Source: DATMFV01 sp035555975
Lineage (GTDB): Bacteria; Verrucomicrobiota; Verrucomicrobiia; Chthoniobacterales; Chthoniobacteraceae
Length of the DNA stretch: 64,000 nt
Assembly (NCBI GenBank): GCA_035555975.1
Contig: DATMFV010000093.1
Location: 62,001 to 126,000, forward strand
Reading direction: 5' to 3'
Positions 33,292-42,116 of the stretch are shown one piece after another (positions within the stretch are counted from its first letter, which is position 1; every line of letters starts with the position of its first letter). Made by a program: the position numbers and the translations under genes. The notes beneath the pieces were generated by a model. That model was not told where the DNA came from. It worked only from the letters and a program-made list of their open reading frames with translations, and made no database searches.

Positions 33292-34764
33292 ATGTCCCGC
33301 TTCCTACGCTCCTGGCTGGAAACCGCCCTGACGCTCGATCCCCGTGGTCTGGCGTTTTTTCGCATCTTCCTCGGCGGTTTGATCTGCCTGCGGCTGCTGC
33401 TGCTTTTGCCGCACCTGCCGCTGACGCTCGGCCCCGAAGGGGTGGCCCCACAGGCGGCCGTGATCGCACAATACGGGGAGCCGCCGCTCCCGCTCTCCCT
33501 CTATTTTCAACCCGACTCGATGGCGGGCGTTTACGGCGTTGTCGCCCTTCACCTGGTCGTGGCCGCGGCATTCATGGTCGGCTGGCGCACCCGCGTGATG
33601 ACCGTCCTGCTCTGGCTGCTGCTCCTTTCGCTCAACGTGCGCAACCCGTGGATCATCAACAGCGGCGACCGGCTCGCCGGATTCCTGCTGCTCTGGGGGA
33701 TGTTCCTGCCGCTGGGGCAGGTCTTTTCGCTCGATGCCCGGCGCGGGCGCGGCACGCCCCGTACCGAAGCGGGGCGATCCCTGGCCTTTTTTGGCGCGGC
33801 GTGCCTGGTGTTCCAACTGGTGATCGTCTACCGGCTCACCGGCTATGCCAAGAGCGACCCCGTCTGGCTCAATTACCATGTCGCGCTCCAGAACGCGCTT
33901 TCCCATGAAGCGTACCCTTTTCCGCCGGGGCGCTGGCTGCTGGAGTGGCCGGGAGTGATGAAGGGGTTGACGATCGCCACCATTTACCTTGAGATTTACG
34001 CCATCCTGCTCCTGCTCTCCCCGTGGCGCAGCGCCGTTTGCCGCACGGCGGTTTCGCTCCTCTACATCGGGTTCCACATCGGCATCGGGCTGACGCTCAA
34101 TGTCGGGCTTTTTTCGTGGATCTCCGTCGCGGCGTGGTTTGCGATGCTTCCGCCGGCGTTTTACGATCGCGTTTTCGGGTTTCTCTCGCGCGGGACGGCG
34201 TTCCCCCGCTTCCCGCTGCCGTTGCAGGAACAGACCGTGCCGAAAATGGTTCTGCTGGCAATCCTGATTCAGGCCACGACGGTGGTCTCCACCCGTTCCG
34301 GCTGGTCGTACCGGGGCGTGGCAAAACGGACCTTCCACTTCGTCGGCCTGCGCCAGAACTGGAAGATGTTTGCCCCGCGCCCCTATTCGTCCACGAGCTG
34401 GTATGCCGTGGTGGCGACCAATCGCGACGGCTGGGAATGCCGGATCTATCCCGACCGCGAAACGGCGTTCCATCCTCCGGGAGACGACAAACCGACGCCG
34501 GAAATCGTGACGTTCTATTTCCGCAAGCTGTTCGAAAAACTCGATACCAGGAAGAACAAGGCGCGTTTGGCCGCCATCAGCGAAGGGTTTGCCCGCCAAT
34601 GGCTTCCTGCGGAACTCCAGGATGAAACGGCCGCGCTCAAGCTGGTGGTCTGGCAAAAGGAGTTTTACCCGACGGTCGCGCCCGACTTCGAGCCGGGCCG
34701 CGTTTTCTTCGAACTGGCCCGCACCCCGGTCGGGGGCGAGGAGCGTGTGGTAGGGAAACGCTAG
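33292..34764 (+). CDS. HTTM-family (vitamin K-dependent carboxylase-like) membrane protein
   Basis: This 490-residue protein is encoded divergently from the His-rich gene; the start was set at ATG 33292, after a C-rich leader, because the upstream extension is not protein-like. About eight hydrophobic segments begin with LDPRGLAFFRIFLGGLICLR, the usual opening of HTTM proteins. Later segments include NVRNPWIINSGDRLAGFLLL and VIVYRLTGYAKSDPVWLNYHVALQ. The last ~170 residues are soluble (QNWKMFAPRPYSSTSWYAVV). HTTM domains are related to gamma-glutamyl carboxylase; bacterial members mostly have unknown substrates. Confidence 0.85.
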   Translation: MSRFLRSWLETALTLDPRGLAFFRIFLGGLICLRLLLLLPHLPLTLGPEGVAPQAAVIAQYGEPPLPLSLYFQPDSMAGVYGVVALHLVVAAAFMVGWRTRVMTVLLWLLLLSLNVRNPWIINSGDRLAGFLLLWGMFLPLGQVFSLDARRGRGTPRTEAGRSLAFFGAACLVFQLVIVYRLTGYAKSDPVWLNYHVALQNALSHEAYPFPPGRWLLEWPGVMKGLTIATIYLEIYAILLLLSPWRSAVCRTAVSLLYIGFHIGIGLTLNVGLFSWISVAAWFAMLPPAFYDRVFGFLSRGTAFPRFPLPLQEQTVPKMVLLAILIQATTVVSTRSGWSYRGVAKRTFHFVGLRQNWKMFAPRPYSSTSWYAVVATNRDGWECRIYPDRETAFHPPGDDKPTPEIVTFYFRKLFEKLDTRKNKARLAAISEGFARQWLPAELQDETAALKLVVWQKEFYPTVAPDFEPGRVFFELARTPVGGEERVVGKR

Positions 34765-34799
34765 GCCGCCTCGGACTCAAACGCCGCGGCAAAGGTCTG

Positions 34800-36263
34800 C
34801 TACCGGCAGACGAGCTGCGCGGCAAACTGGTCGACCGGCGTGGCGGCCAGTTTCGCGGCATCGCTGCAAAGGGCGAGAATCGCGTCGGCCTGGGCAGCCG
34901 AAAAGCGGAGGCGGACGTTTTTCTCGAACTTCTCCACGAGCAGCGGGATGCCTTCGGCGCGGCGGCGGCGGTGGCCGACGGGGTATTCGACTTCGACCCG
35001 CCCGGTGGCGCTGCCATCGCGGAAAAAGACCTGCACGGAGTTGCCGATGGAACGCTTTTCCGGATCGAGGTAATCGCGGGTGAAGCGTTCGTTTTCAACA
35101 ACCTCCATTTTAGACCGGAGCGCGTCGATGCGCGGATCGGCTGCGGCGGCATCTTCGTAATCTTCCGCAGTGAGGCTCCCCTTGAGGAGCGGCACGGCGA
35201 CCATGTACTGGAGGCAATGGTCGCGGTCGGCGGGGTTGTCGAGCGGGCCGGTCTTGTCGATGATCCGCTTGCCGCTCTCCTGCGTTTCGATGACGATCCG
35301 TTCGATCTCGTCGAGACGGGGGGCGACCTCCGCGTGCAGGGCGAGCGCGGCTTCCACGGCGGTCTGCGCGTGGAACTCGGCAGGGAAGGAGATCTTGAAG
35401 AGGATCTGCTCCATGACGTAGGAGCCGAAGCCCTGCGCGGGAACGGTGACCGGCTTGCCCTTGAAGAGGACATCCTGAAAACCCCAGCCGTGCGCGGAAA
35501 GCGCGCCGGGGTATCCCATTTCGCCCCGGAGCGCGACGAGCGCGTGCCAGACGGCGCGGCTGGTGGCATCGCCCGCGGCCCAGCTCTTGCGCGAGCCGGT
35601 GTTCGGGGCGTGGCGATAGGTGCGGAGCGCGCCGCCGTCGATCCACGCATGGGAAAGCGCGTTGATGATCGCGTTGCGGTCGCCGCCGAGCAGGCGCGTG
35701 GCCACGGCGGTGGAGGCGACGCGGACCAGCAGCACGTGGTCGAGCCCGACGCGGTTGAAGCTGTTTTCCAGCGCGAGCACCCCCTGGATTTCGTGCGCCT
35801 GGATCATGGCGACGAGCAGGTCGCGGACGGTGAGCGGCGGGCGGCCCTGCGAAATGGCGACGCGGCTGACGTAATCGCTCACGGCGAGGAGCGCGCCGAG
35901 GTTGTCCGAAGGGTGCCCCCATTCGGCGGCGAGCCAGGTGTCGTTGAAGTCGAGCCAGCGGACGATCGTGCCGATGTTGAAGGCGGCGCGGACGGGGTCG
36001 AGTTCATACGCCGTGCCGGGGACGCGCGCGCCGGTGCCGGGAAGCTCCGCCCCGGGGACGATCGGGCCCAGCAGCCGGGTGCAGGCGGGGTATTCGAGTG
36101 CGAGCAGGCCGCAGCCGAGCGAGTCGATCAGGCAAAGCCGCGCGGTTTCGAGTGCTTCGGCGCTGGTGATCCGGTCGGTGGCGAGGGTGTAATCGGCGAT
36201 CGCCTGGAGCAGGGCATCCGGCTCGGGGCGTACGGCGCTGGTAAGGTCAAGGGAAGCGGACAT
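34800..36263 (-). CDS. prpD: 2-Methylcitrate dehydratase
   Basis: This enzyme dehydrates 2-methylcitrate in the methylcitrate cycle of propionyl-CoA breakdown. It is 487 residues, full length. Family features: CLIDSLGCGLLALEYPACTRLLG near the N-terminus, FNDTWLAAEWGHPSDNLGA with the active-site Asp/His region, SHAWIDGGALRTYRHAPNTG, and SFPAEFHAQTAVEAALAL. It lies 15 nt after prpC and ends the prpBCD operon. Confidence 0.94.
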   Translation of the reverse strand: MSASLDLTSAVRPEPDALLQAIADYTLATDRITSAEALETARLCLIDSLGCGLLALEYPACTRLLGPIVPGAELPGTGARVPGTAYELDPVRAAFNIGTIVRWLDFNDTWLAAEWGHPSDNLGALLAVSDYVSRVAISQGRPPLTVRDLLVAMIQAHEIQGVLALENSFNRVGLDHVLLVRVASTAVATRLLGGDRNAIINALSHAWIDGGALRTYRHAPNTGSRKSWAAGDATSRAVWHALVALRGEMGYPGALSAHGWGFQDVLFKGKPVTVPAQGFGSYVMEQILFKISFPAEFHAQTAVEAALALHAEVAPRLDEIERIVIETQESGKRIIDKTGPLDNPADRDHCLQYMVAVPLLKGSLTAEDYEDAAAADPRIDALRSKMEVVENERFTRDYLDPEKRSIGNSVQVFFRDGSATGRVEVEYPVGHRRRRAEGIPLLVEKFEKNVRLRFSAAQADAILALCSDAAKLAATPVDQFAAQLVCR

Positions 36264-36278
36264 GGAAAAAAAGGAAGT

Positions 36279-37436
36279 TTAGCGTTGGGCGAGGGGGATG
36301 AACTCGCGGTTTTCGGGCCCGGTGTAGTTGGCGCTCGGGCGGATGATCTTGTTGTCGAGGCGTTGTTCGATGACGTGCGCCCCCCAGCCCGAGGTGCGGG
36401 CGATGACAAAGAGCGGCGTGAACATCGCGGTCGGCACGCGCAGCTTGTGGTAGGAGACGGCGCTGAACCAGTCGAGATTCGGGAACATTTTCTTCTGCGC
36501 CCACATGACGCTCTCGATCCGTTCGGCGATGTCGTACATCTTCCGGTCGCCGGAGGCCTGGGAAAGTTCGCAGGCGACCTGCTTGATGATCGGGTTGCGC
36601 GGGTCGCCGGTCGTATAGACCGGGTGGCCGAAGCCGATGATCACCTCCCGCGCGGCGAGGCGGCGCAGGATATCCTCCTCCGCTTCCTGCGGGGTGGCGT
36701 AGCGGCTCTGGATGTCGAAGGCGAACTCGTTGGCTCCCCCGTGCTTGGGCCCGCGCAGCGCGCCGATGCCGCCGGTGATGGCGGAGTAGAGGTCGGACCC
36801 CGTTCCGGCGATGACGCGGGTGGTGAAGGTGGAGGCGTTGAACTCGTGCTCCGCATAAAGGATCAGGGAGACGTGCATGGCCCGGACCCACGCTTCGCCC
36901 GGGGCCTCGCCGTGGAGGAGGTGGAGGAAGTGGCCGCCGATCGAGTCGTCATCGGTCTCGACCTCGATCCGCCGCCCGTTGTGGGCGAAGTGGAACCAGT
37001 AGAGGAGGATTGAGTTGAGCGAGGCGAGGAGGCGGTCGGTGATCTCGCGCGCTCCGGCGGTGGAGTGGTCGTCCTTTTCCGGCAGGGCGCAGCCGAGCGC
37101 GGAGACGCCGGTGCGCAGCACATCCATCGGGTGCGTGGCGGCGGGGAGCGCTTCCAGAACGGTGCGGACCGCTGCCGGGAGGCCGCGCAGGGAGCGGAGT
37201 TTCACCTTGTAGGCGGCCAGTTCGGCGGGGTTGGGAAGGTGGCCGTGGACGAGCAGGTGGGCGACTTCCTCAAACTCGCACCCGGCGGCGAGGTCGGCGA
37301 TGTCGTAACCGCGGTAATGAAGGTCGTTGCCGCTGCGGCCGACGGTGCAAAGGGCGGTGTTACCGGCCGGGACGCCGGAAAGGGCGACCGACTTTTTCGG
37401 TTTGGCTACGGGTGGGGGAGTCGTGGTTTCGCTCAT
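36279..37436 (-). CDS. prpC: 2-Methylcitrate synthase
   Basis: This enzyme condenses propionyl-CoA with oxaloacetate. It is 385 residues from ATG 37436 and belongs to the short citrate-synthase family. Active-site residues: His in GGANEFAFDIQSR, His in IIGFGHPVYTTGDPR, and the Asp region near NLDWFSAVSYHKLRVPTAMF; the methylcitrate-type GRSGNDLHYRGYDI opens the protein. The start overlaps the prpB stop by 4 nt (ATGA). Confidence 0.94.
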   Translation of the reverse strand: MSETTTPPPVAKPKKSVALSGVPAGNTALCTVGRSGNDLHYRGYDIADLAAGCEFEEVAHLLVHGHLPNPAELAAYKVKLRSLRGLPAAVRTVLEALPAATHPMDVLRTGVSALGCALPEKDDHSTAGAREITDRLLASLNSILLYWFHFAHNGRRIEVETDDDSIGGHFLHLLHGEAPGEAWVRAMHVSLILYAEHEFNASTFTTRVIAGTGSDLYSAITGGIGALRGPKHGGANEFAFDIQSRYATPQEAEEDILRRLAAREVIIGFGHPVYTTGDPRNPIIKQVACELSQASGDRKMYDIAERIESVMWAQKKMFPNLDWFSAVSYHKLRVPTAMFTPLFVIARTSGWGAHVIEQRLDNKIIRPSANYTGPENREFIPLAQR

Positions 37437-38335
37437 GATGGATCGTTTTTCTGGTTGGCAAAAAGGGTGTCGAGCTTCGCTTCGTAAGCGTGGTAGCCGA
37501 GCACCTCGTAGAGTTCGTTGCGGGTCTGCATCCGGTCGATCACGGCGGACTGGCCGCCATCGCGCCGGAGGGTTTCGTAGACGGTCTGCGCCGCCTGGTT
37601 CATGGCGCGGAAGGCGCTCAACGGGTAGAGGACGAGGCGCACCCCGGCTTCCCCGAGTTCCTTGACCGTAAAGAGCGGGGTTTTTCCAAATTCGGTGATG
37701 TTGGCGAGCACCGGCACCTCCGGCCCGAGCGCGGCGGTAAAGGCGCGGTATTCCTCCAGCGAGCCGAGCGCTTCGGCGAAGATCATGTCGGCTCCGGCGG
37801 CGATATAGGCTTGGGCGCGTTCGATGGCGGCGGCGAGCCCTTCGATGGCGTGGGCGTCGGTCCGCGCCATGATGACAAAGGTGGAGTCGGTCCGCCCGTC
37901 GACGGCGGCCTTGAGGCGGTCGACCATCTCCGCGGGGCTCACCAGCGCCTTGCCCGGGCGGTGGCCGCACCGTTTCGCCTGTACCTGGTCCTCCAGATGG
38001 CACCCGGCGGCTCCGGCGCGCGTCATTTCGCGGATGGTCCGGGCGACCATGAACGCGCCGCCCCAGCCGGTGTCGGCATCGACCAGCAGCGGAAGCGGCG
38101 TCGCCTGGGTAATGCGGCGGATCTCTTCGCAGACATCATTAAGGGAGGTCAACCCGAGGTCGGGCAGGCCGAAACAGGCGTTGGCGACCCCGGCCCCGGA
38201 GAGGTAGAGGGCGCGGAATCCGGCGCGTTCGGCCTGCATGGCGCTGTAGGCGTTGATCGCGCCGACGACCTGCAACGGTCGTTCGGCCTGAAGGGCTGCG
38301 CGGAGCCGGTCGCCGGGAGAGAGGGAAGTCGACAT
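37433..38335 (-). CDS. prpB: 2-Methylisocitrate lyase
   Basis: This enzyme cleaves 2-methylisocitrate to pyruvate and succinate. It is 300 residues from ATG 38335 (MSTSLSPGDRLRAAL). The catalytic motif KRCGH lies in QVQAKRCGHRPGKAL, with metal-binding Asp in PLLVDADTGWGG and ARTDAHAIEGL. It is the first gene of prpBCD. Neither the usual aconitase partner (acnD or acnB), prpE, nor a prpR regulator is nearby, so dehydrated methylcitrate must be hydrated by an aconitase encoded elsewhere. Confidence 0.95.
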   Translation of the reverse strand: MSTSLSPGDRLRAALQAERPLQVVGAINAYSAMQAERAGFRALYLSGAGVANACFGLPDLGLTSLNDVCEEIRRITQATPLPLLVDADTGWGGAFMVARTIREMTRAGAAGCHLEDQVQAKRCGHRPGKALVSPAEMVDRLKAAVDGRTDSTFVIMARTDAHAIEGLAAAIERAQAYIAAGADMIFAEALGSLEEYRAFTAALGPEVPVLANITEFGKTPLFTVKELGEAGVRLVLYPLSAFRAMNQAAQTVYETLRRDGGQSAVIDRMQTRNELYEVLGYHAYEAKLDTLFANQKNDPS

Positions 38336-38359
38336 AAGGAAAATGAGGGAGAGGCTTTG

Positions 38360-38389
38360 ATTCTCTTTCAACCGGGGTGAAAAGAGAAT
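38360..38389. promoter_or_regulatory. Inverted repeat upstream of prpB, candidate operator
   Basis: ATTCTCTTTCA (38360-38370) and TGAAAAGAGAAT (38378-38389) form an 11-bp inverted repeat with a one-base bulge and a 7-nt centre, 25-55 nt upstream of the prpB ATG in the divergent prpB-transporter region. It could be an operator or a leader hairpin. Confidence 0.45.
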
Positions 38390-38527
38390 GATTTTGATCT
38401 TCTTACGGTGAAAGTCTCTGCCTATGAGTCGACGCAAGTCGGGCCGGTTTTTTTCTCACCGCAGGTACTTTTCGGCGTGCCACCGGCGGGGTCGGCGCTC
38501 AAGGTGGGGGCGGCTATTTTTTTCTTG

Positions 38528-39550
38528 ATGAGCGACCTTTCCCCGCACCCTGAAAAACCGCAGAAGCTGGCGTACCTCCTCTTTTTCGCCGCGCTGGGGC
38601 TGATCGGGTTTCTCCATCTCATGACGGCGCTGGTGGCGGCGCTCTTTGCCAGTCTCGCGCTGCAGGTCCTCTCCTTCGGCAGCCGGAAGACGAAGTGGGG
38701 GGCGATCGTGCTGCTTCTGGTGTTGCTGGCGGCGCTTTTTTACGGGTTTGCGCTCTTTATCAACCACGCGATCGTCGTCCTGCCTGACATCATGGCGACG
38801 GCGATCCCGAGAATCGTCCATTACGCCGCGGAACATGGCGTCACCCTGCCGTTCAACGATACGGAAAGCCTGATCCAGGTGGTGCTCGACAGCGTTCACC
38901 AGACCCTTGGCTACCTGAGCGATTTTGCCAAGCTGGCGACCAAGGAGTTTGTCTTTGTGCTGATGGGCGTGGTGATCGCGATCGGGATCTACGTCAACCC
39001 GGAGGTCGATCGCGACCGCCTCGCACGGCCCCTTAATCTTTATTCGCTTTATACCGGCCAGCTCGCGGAGCTTTTCCGCCGTTTTTTTACCAGTTTCGAG
39101 GTGGTGATGGGGGCGCAGGTGTTGATCTCCGCCATCAACACGCTGCTGACGGCGCTTTTCATCCATGCCCTCGACCTCCGCTACGGCGCGGTGCTGGTGA
39201 TGGTGACCTTTCTCTGCGGGCTGCTGCCGGTAATCGGCAACCTGATCAGCAATTCGGTGATCGTCAGCGTCGCCTTCACCGCCTCGCCCCAACTGGCCGG
39301 GTGGACCCTCCTCTTTCTCGTCTTCATCCACAAGCTGGAGTATTTTCTCAACAGCAAGATCATCGGCGGGCGCATCCGCAACCCGATGTGGCTGACGCTG
39401 GTCGCGCTGATCGTCGGGGAACGGCTCTTTGGGATCACGGGATTGATCCTCGCGCCGGTCATCCTCCATTTCATCAAGGTGGAGGCATCGCGGTTCGAGG
39501 TGGCGCGGGTGGAAACGGGCGGTAAAGAGCAACCGGGAGCCTCCGCATGA
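38528..39550 (+). CDS. AI-2E family (PerM/TqsA-like) membrane transporter
   Basis: This 340-residue protein starts at ATG 38528 (MSDLSPHPEKPQKL). It has about seven hydrophobic segments, paired N-terminal ones then a long soluble loop (HYAAEHGVTLPFNDTESLIQ), and the family core ALFIHALDLRYGAVLVMV, GLLPVIGNLISNSVIV and FLNSKIIGGRIRNPMWLTL. Members export quorum signal, act as Na+/H+ antiporters or have unknown cargo; substrate cannot be read here. It is divergent from prpB; 84 nt separate it from the sigma-ankyrin gene, so co-transcription is possible. Confidence 0.88.
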   Translation: MSDLSPHPEKPQKLAYLLFFAALGLIGFLHLMTALVAALFASLALQVLSFGSRKTKWGAIVLLLVLLAALFYGFALFINHAIVVLPDIMATAIPRIVHYAAEHGVTLPFNDTESLIQVVLDSVHQTLGYLSDFAKLATKEFVFVLMGVVIAIGIYVNPEVDRDRLARPLNLYSLYTGQLAELFRRFFTSFEVVMGAQVLISAINTLLTALFIHALDLRYGAVLVMVTFLCGLLPVIGNLISNSVIVSVAFTASPQLAGWTLLFLVFIHKLEYFLNSKIIGGRIRNPMWLTLVALIVGERLFGITGLILAPVILHFIKVEASRFEVARVETGGKEQPGASA

Positions 39551-39634
39551 ATCATCGCCGCCCGGCTTCGAAAGGAAAGATCGCCGGGCGGGGATGTGTG
39601 AAAACAGGGAGACTCGTCGGTAGCAAAAGAGAAG

Positions 39635-42070
39635 ATGAAAAGTGCGACCGATCAGTTCCTGTTACGGAAGTTTCACGAAGAAGGCTCACAGGCGGCTTTT
39701 GAGGCGCTGGTGGAGCGGCATGCCTTGATGGTTCACGGGGTGGCCCACCGCGTGCTTGGCGATCGGGCGGAAGCCGAAGAGGCGGCGCAGGCGACCTTTA
39801 TGGCGCTGGCGCTCAAGGCGGGCCGGCTCGACGCGCGGCGGGGGTTGGGCGGGTGGCTTCACCGCGTGGCGCGGCAGGTGGCGCTCGACCTTCGCAAGGC
39901 GGCCTTGCGGCGGCGGCTGCGCGAGGAAGAGGCGGGGCGGCGGGAACGCTTGAGCGAGGCGGGCGCGGCAGCGGGCGGCGCTCTCGACGAGGCGATCGCC
40001 CGGCTTCCGGCGCGGCTGCGCGAGGCGGTGATCGGGCATTATCTCGAAGGGCGTTCGATGGAGGAACTTGCCGGGCGCCACGGGTGCAGCGCCAGCGCGA
40101 TCTCCATGCGCCTGACCCGGGCCAGAAACCGGCTTCGCGAGACGTTGCGGGGGTGGCCCGCAGCCGGAGGATGGCCGGCGCTGGAAATCGGCGCGGAGTT
40201 GCCCGAACGGTTTGCCTCGCAGACGTTTGGAGCGGTTAAAACCGCCCTCGCCGGGCTGGCGGCGAGCGAATCGGCCGGGGCGCGCCTGCTTCACGTGGCA
40301 CGGGCGTCGCTGCGACGGCTCTGGCTGGAGCGGCTCCGCTGGATCGCGGTCAGCGGGGCGACGGGAGCGGCGGTGGTCGGGATCGGCCTGGCGATCGCCC
40401 AGGAGAAACTTCGCGCCGCACCGGCGATGGTGTTTCCGGCACAGACGCCGCTTCCCGCGGCGCAGAAAAGCCCGGCGGCGACCGGGGGCGACGCCGGGGC
40501 GGGGATGTTGCAGGAACCCGAGAAGGAGGAGCCGCCGTTGATCCGGGAGATCCGCACCGGTGACTACCCGTGGGAGCGTGCGCCCGCGTTTTTGCGGTTG
40601 CTGGAGCGGCAGAGCGAGCCGCTCGACGCGATTCGGGATGCGCAGGGAAGGGGACCGCTGCATTGGGCGGTGCGCCGGGGGTGGATGGATTACAGCCTGC
40701 TCCTGATCCTGCGGGGGGCGGAGGTCAACGCGCTCGACGCCGAAGGGTATTCGCCCCTGCTTGTGGCGGTGCAGCGCCGGCATGTCGGCCTGCAACGGCT
40801 GCTGTTGCTGGCGGGGGCGAACGTCAACTACGAAGCGCCCGACGGGTTGACGCCGCTGCTCTACGCCATCCTGCAACACGACCCGGACGTGGTCGAGCGG
40901 CTGCTCTGGCTGGGGGCGAAACCGGTCGTCCCGGATGTTCCGCCGGATCGTCAGCCGCTGGCGGTGGCAAAAAGGGGAGGCGACGCGCGGATCATCGGCC
41001 TGGTTGAAGATTACGTTTTCGCAGCCGGGGGAGATCACTCTGCGTTTCGCCCGGCGACGTTGCCGACCTTTGTGAAAAACTCGCTGCACGATGCGGCGCG
41101 GCGGGGCGACTTCGAGAAGCTGGAAGCCTTCCTGCGCGGCGGGGCCCCGATCGACCTGCGCGATGAACGGGGCCGTACGGCGTTGTACCGGGCGATTGCG
41201 GCAGGGCAGGACGAGGTCGTCTTTTACCTGATCGTCCTCGGCGCGAACCCGAACGTGGCCGATAACCGGAAACGGACGCCGATGATGGAGACGATGGGGT
41301 GGCTGGGCGGCGGGCTCGACGACATGCGCCGGTTCCTGATTTTGAAGAAGGCGTCGCCCTTCGCCGTCCGGGCCGACCGCTACAACGAACTGACCTGGGC
41401 GGTCAAACGGGATAACGAGCATGGCGTGCAGTGGCTCCTCTGGCTCGGGGCCAATGGGCGGGAAAAGACGGAACGCGGGACGCCGTTCCAGATCGCGTTT
41501 GAGGAGGGGCGGCAGCGGATCATGGATCTTCTCGAGCGCAACGGGATCAAGGAACCGATCCGGCTTCATGACGACCCGGCCTGGAACCTGCACAATGCGG
41601 CGCGGCGCGGAGACCGCGAACTGCTGCGGCAGATGTTGGCGCAGGGGGTGGACATCGACGCGCCCGATGCCGAGGGGCACAGCCCGCTTTTGATCGCGAT
41701 TGCCACGCGGAACGTGCCGATCGCCCGCGAACTGCTCGCGCAGGGAGCCGCCATGGAGTTCCGCAACGCCAAAACCGGCGTCACGCCGCTTCAGATGACC
41801 GTGATCTGGGACTACGAGGAGATGACCGCTTTTCGCGAAGAACTGCTCCGGGCGGGAGCCGACCCGAACGCGCCCAATACCCGGGGAGAGACGCCGCTCA
41901 TGCGGGCTCTCTGGCATCAACCGACCACCCCGCTCAAGCAATTGCTGGAATATGGCGCGGACCCGTATCTGAAAGACCGGCAAGGCCGCAACGCCATCGA
42001 ACGGGCACGGCGCGACGGCAAACTGGAAACGGCGGAGTTTCTGGAGGCGTACGCACGGGAAGCGCGGTGA
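39635..42070 (+). CDS. ECF-type sigma factor fused via a membrane segment to ankyrin repeats
   Basis: This 811-residue protein has three parts. Residues about 8-172 form a sigma-70 ECF: region 2 (AFEALVERHALMVHGVAHRV, AEEAAQATFMALALKA, LGGWLHRVARQVALDL) and region 4 (LPARLREAVIGHYLEGRSMEELA then the helix-turn-helix CSASAISMRLTRARNRLRE). Residues 237-255 (IAVSGATGAAVVGIGLAIA) are one hydrophobic segment preceded by basic SLRRLWLERLR, which predicts an N-in topology. A Pro/Ala/Glu linker leads to about twelve ankyrin-type repeats from 330 to 808 (GRGPLHWAVRRG, GYSPLLVAVQRRHVGLQRLL, GRTALYRAIAAGQDEVV, GHSPLLIAIATRNVPIAREL, GETPLMRALW). If the topology is right, the ankyrin part is periplasmic and the sigma factor is held at the membrane, so signalling would need proteolysis or in-place activation (inference). 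No anti-sigma gene is adjacent. Confidence 0.88.
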   Translation: MKSATDQFLLRKFHEEGSQAAFEALVERHALMVHGVAHRVLGDRAEAEEAAQATFMALALKAGRLDARRGLGGWLHRVARQVALDLRKAALRRRLREEEAGRRERLSEAGAAAGGALDEAIARLPARLREAVIGHYLEGRSMEELAGRHGCSASAISMRLTRARNRLRETLRGWPAAGGWPALEIGAELPERFASQTFGAVKTALAGLAASESAGARLLHVARASLRRLWLERLRWIAVSGATGAAVVGIGLAIAQEKLRAAPAMVFPAQTPLPAAQKSPAATGGDAGAGMLQEPEKEEPPLIREIRTGDYPWERAPAFLRLLERQSEPLDAIRDAQGRGPLHWAVRRGWMDYSLLLILRGAEVNALDAEGYSPLLVAVQRRHVGLQRLLLLAGANVNYEAPDGLTPLLYAILQHDPDVVERLLWLGAKPVVPDVPPDRQPLAVAKRGGDARIIGLVEDYVFAAGGDHSAFRPATLPTFVKNSLHDAARRGDFEKLEAFLRGGAPIDLRDERGRTALYRAIAAGQDEVVFYLIVLGANPNVADNRKRTPMMETMGWLGGGLDDMRRFLILKKASPFAVRADRYNELTWAVKRDNEHGVQWLLWLGANGREKTERGTPFQIAFEEGRQRIMDLLERNGIKEPIRLHDDPAWNLHNAARRGDRELLRQMLAQGVDIDAPDAEGHSPLLIAIATRNVPIARELLAQGAAMEFRNAKTGVTPLQMTVIWDYEEMTAFREELLRAGADPNAPNTRGETPLMRALWHQPTTPLKQLLEYGADPYLKDRQGRNAIERARRDGKLETAEFLEAYAREAR

Positions 42071-42116
42071 ACCGCCGACCGGAAGGGAGTGCCCGTCACG
42101 GGGCTGTGGATGGACC

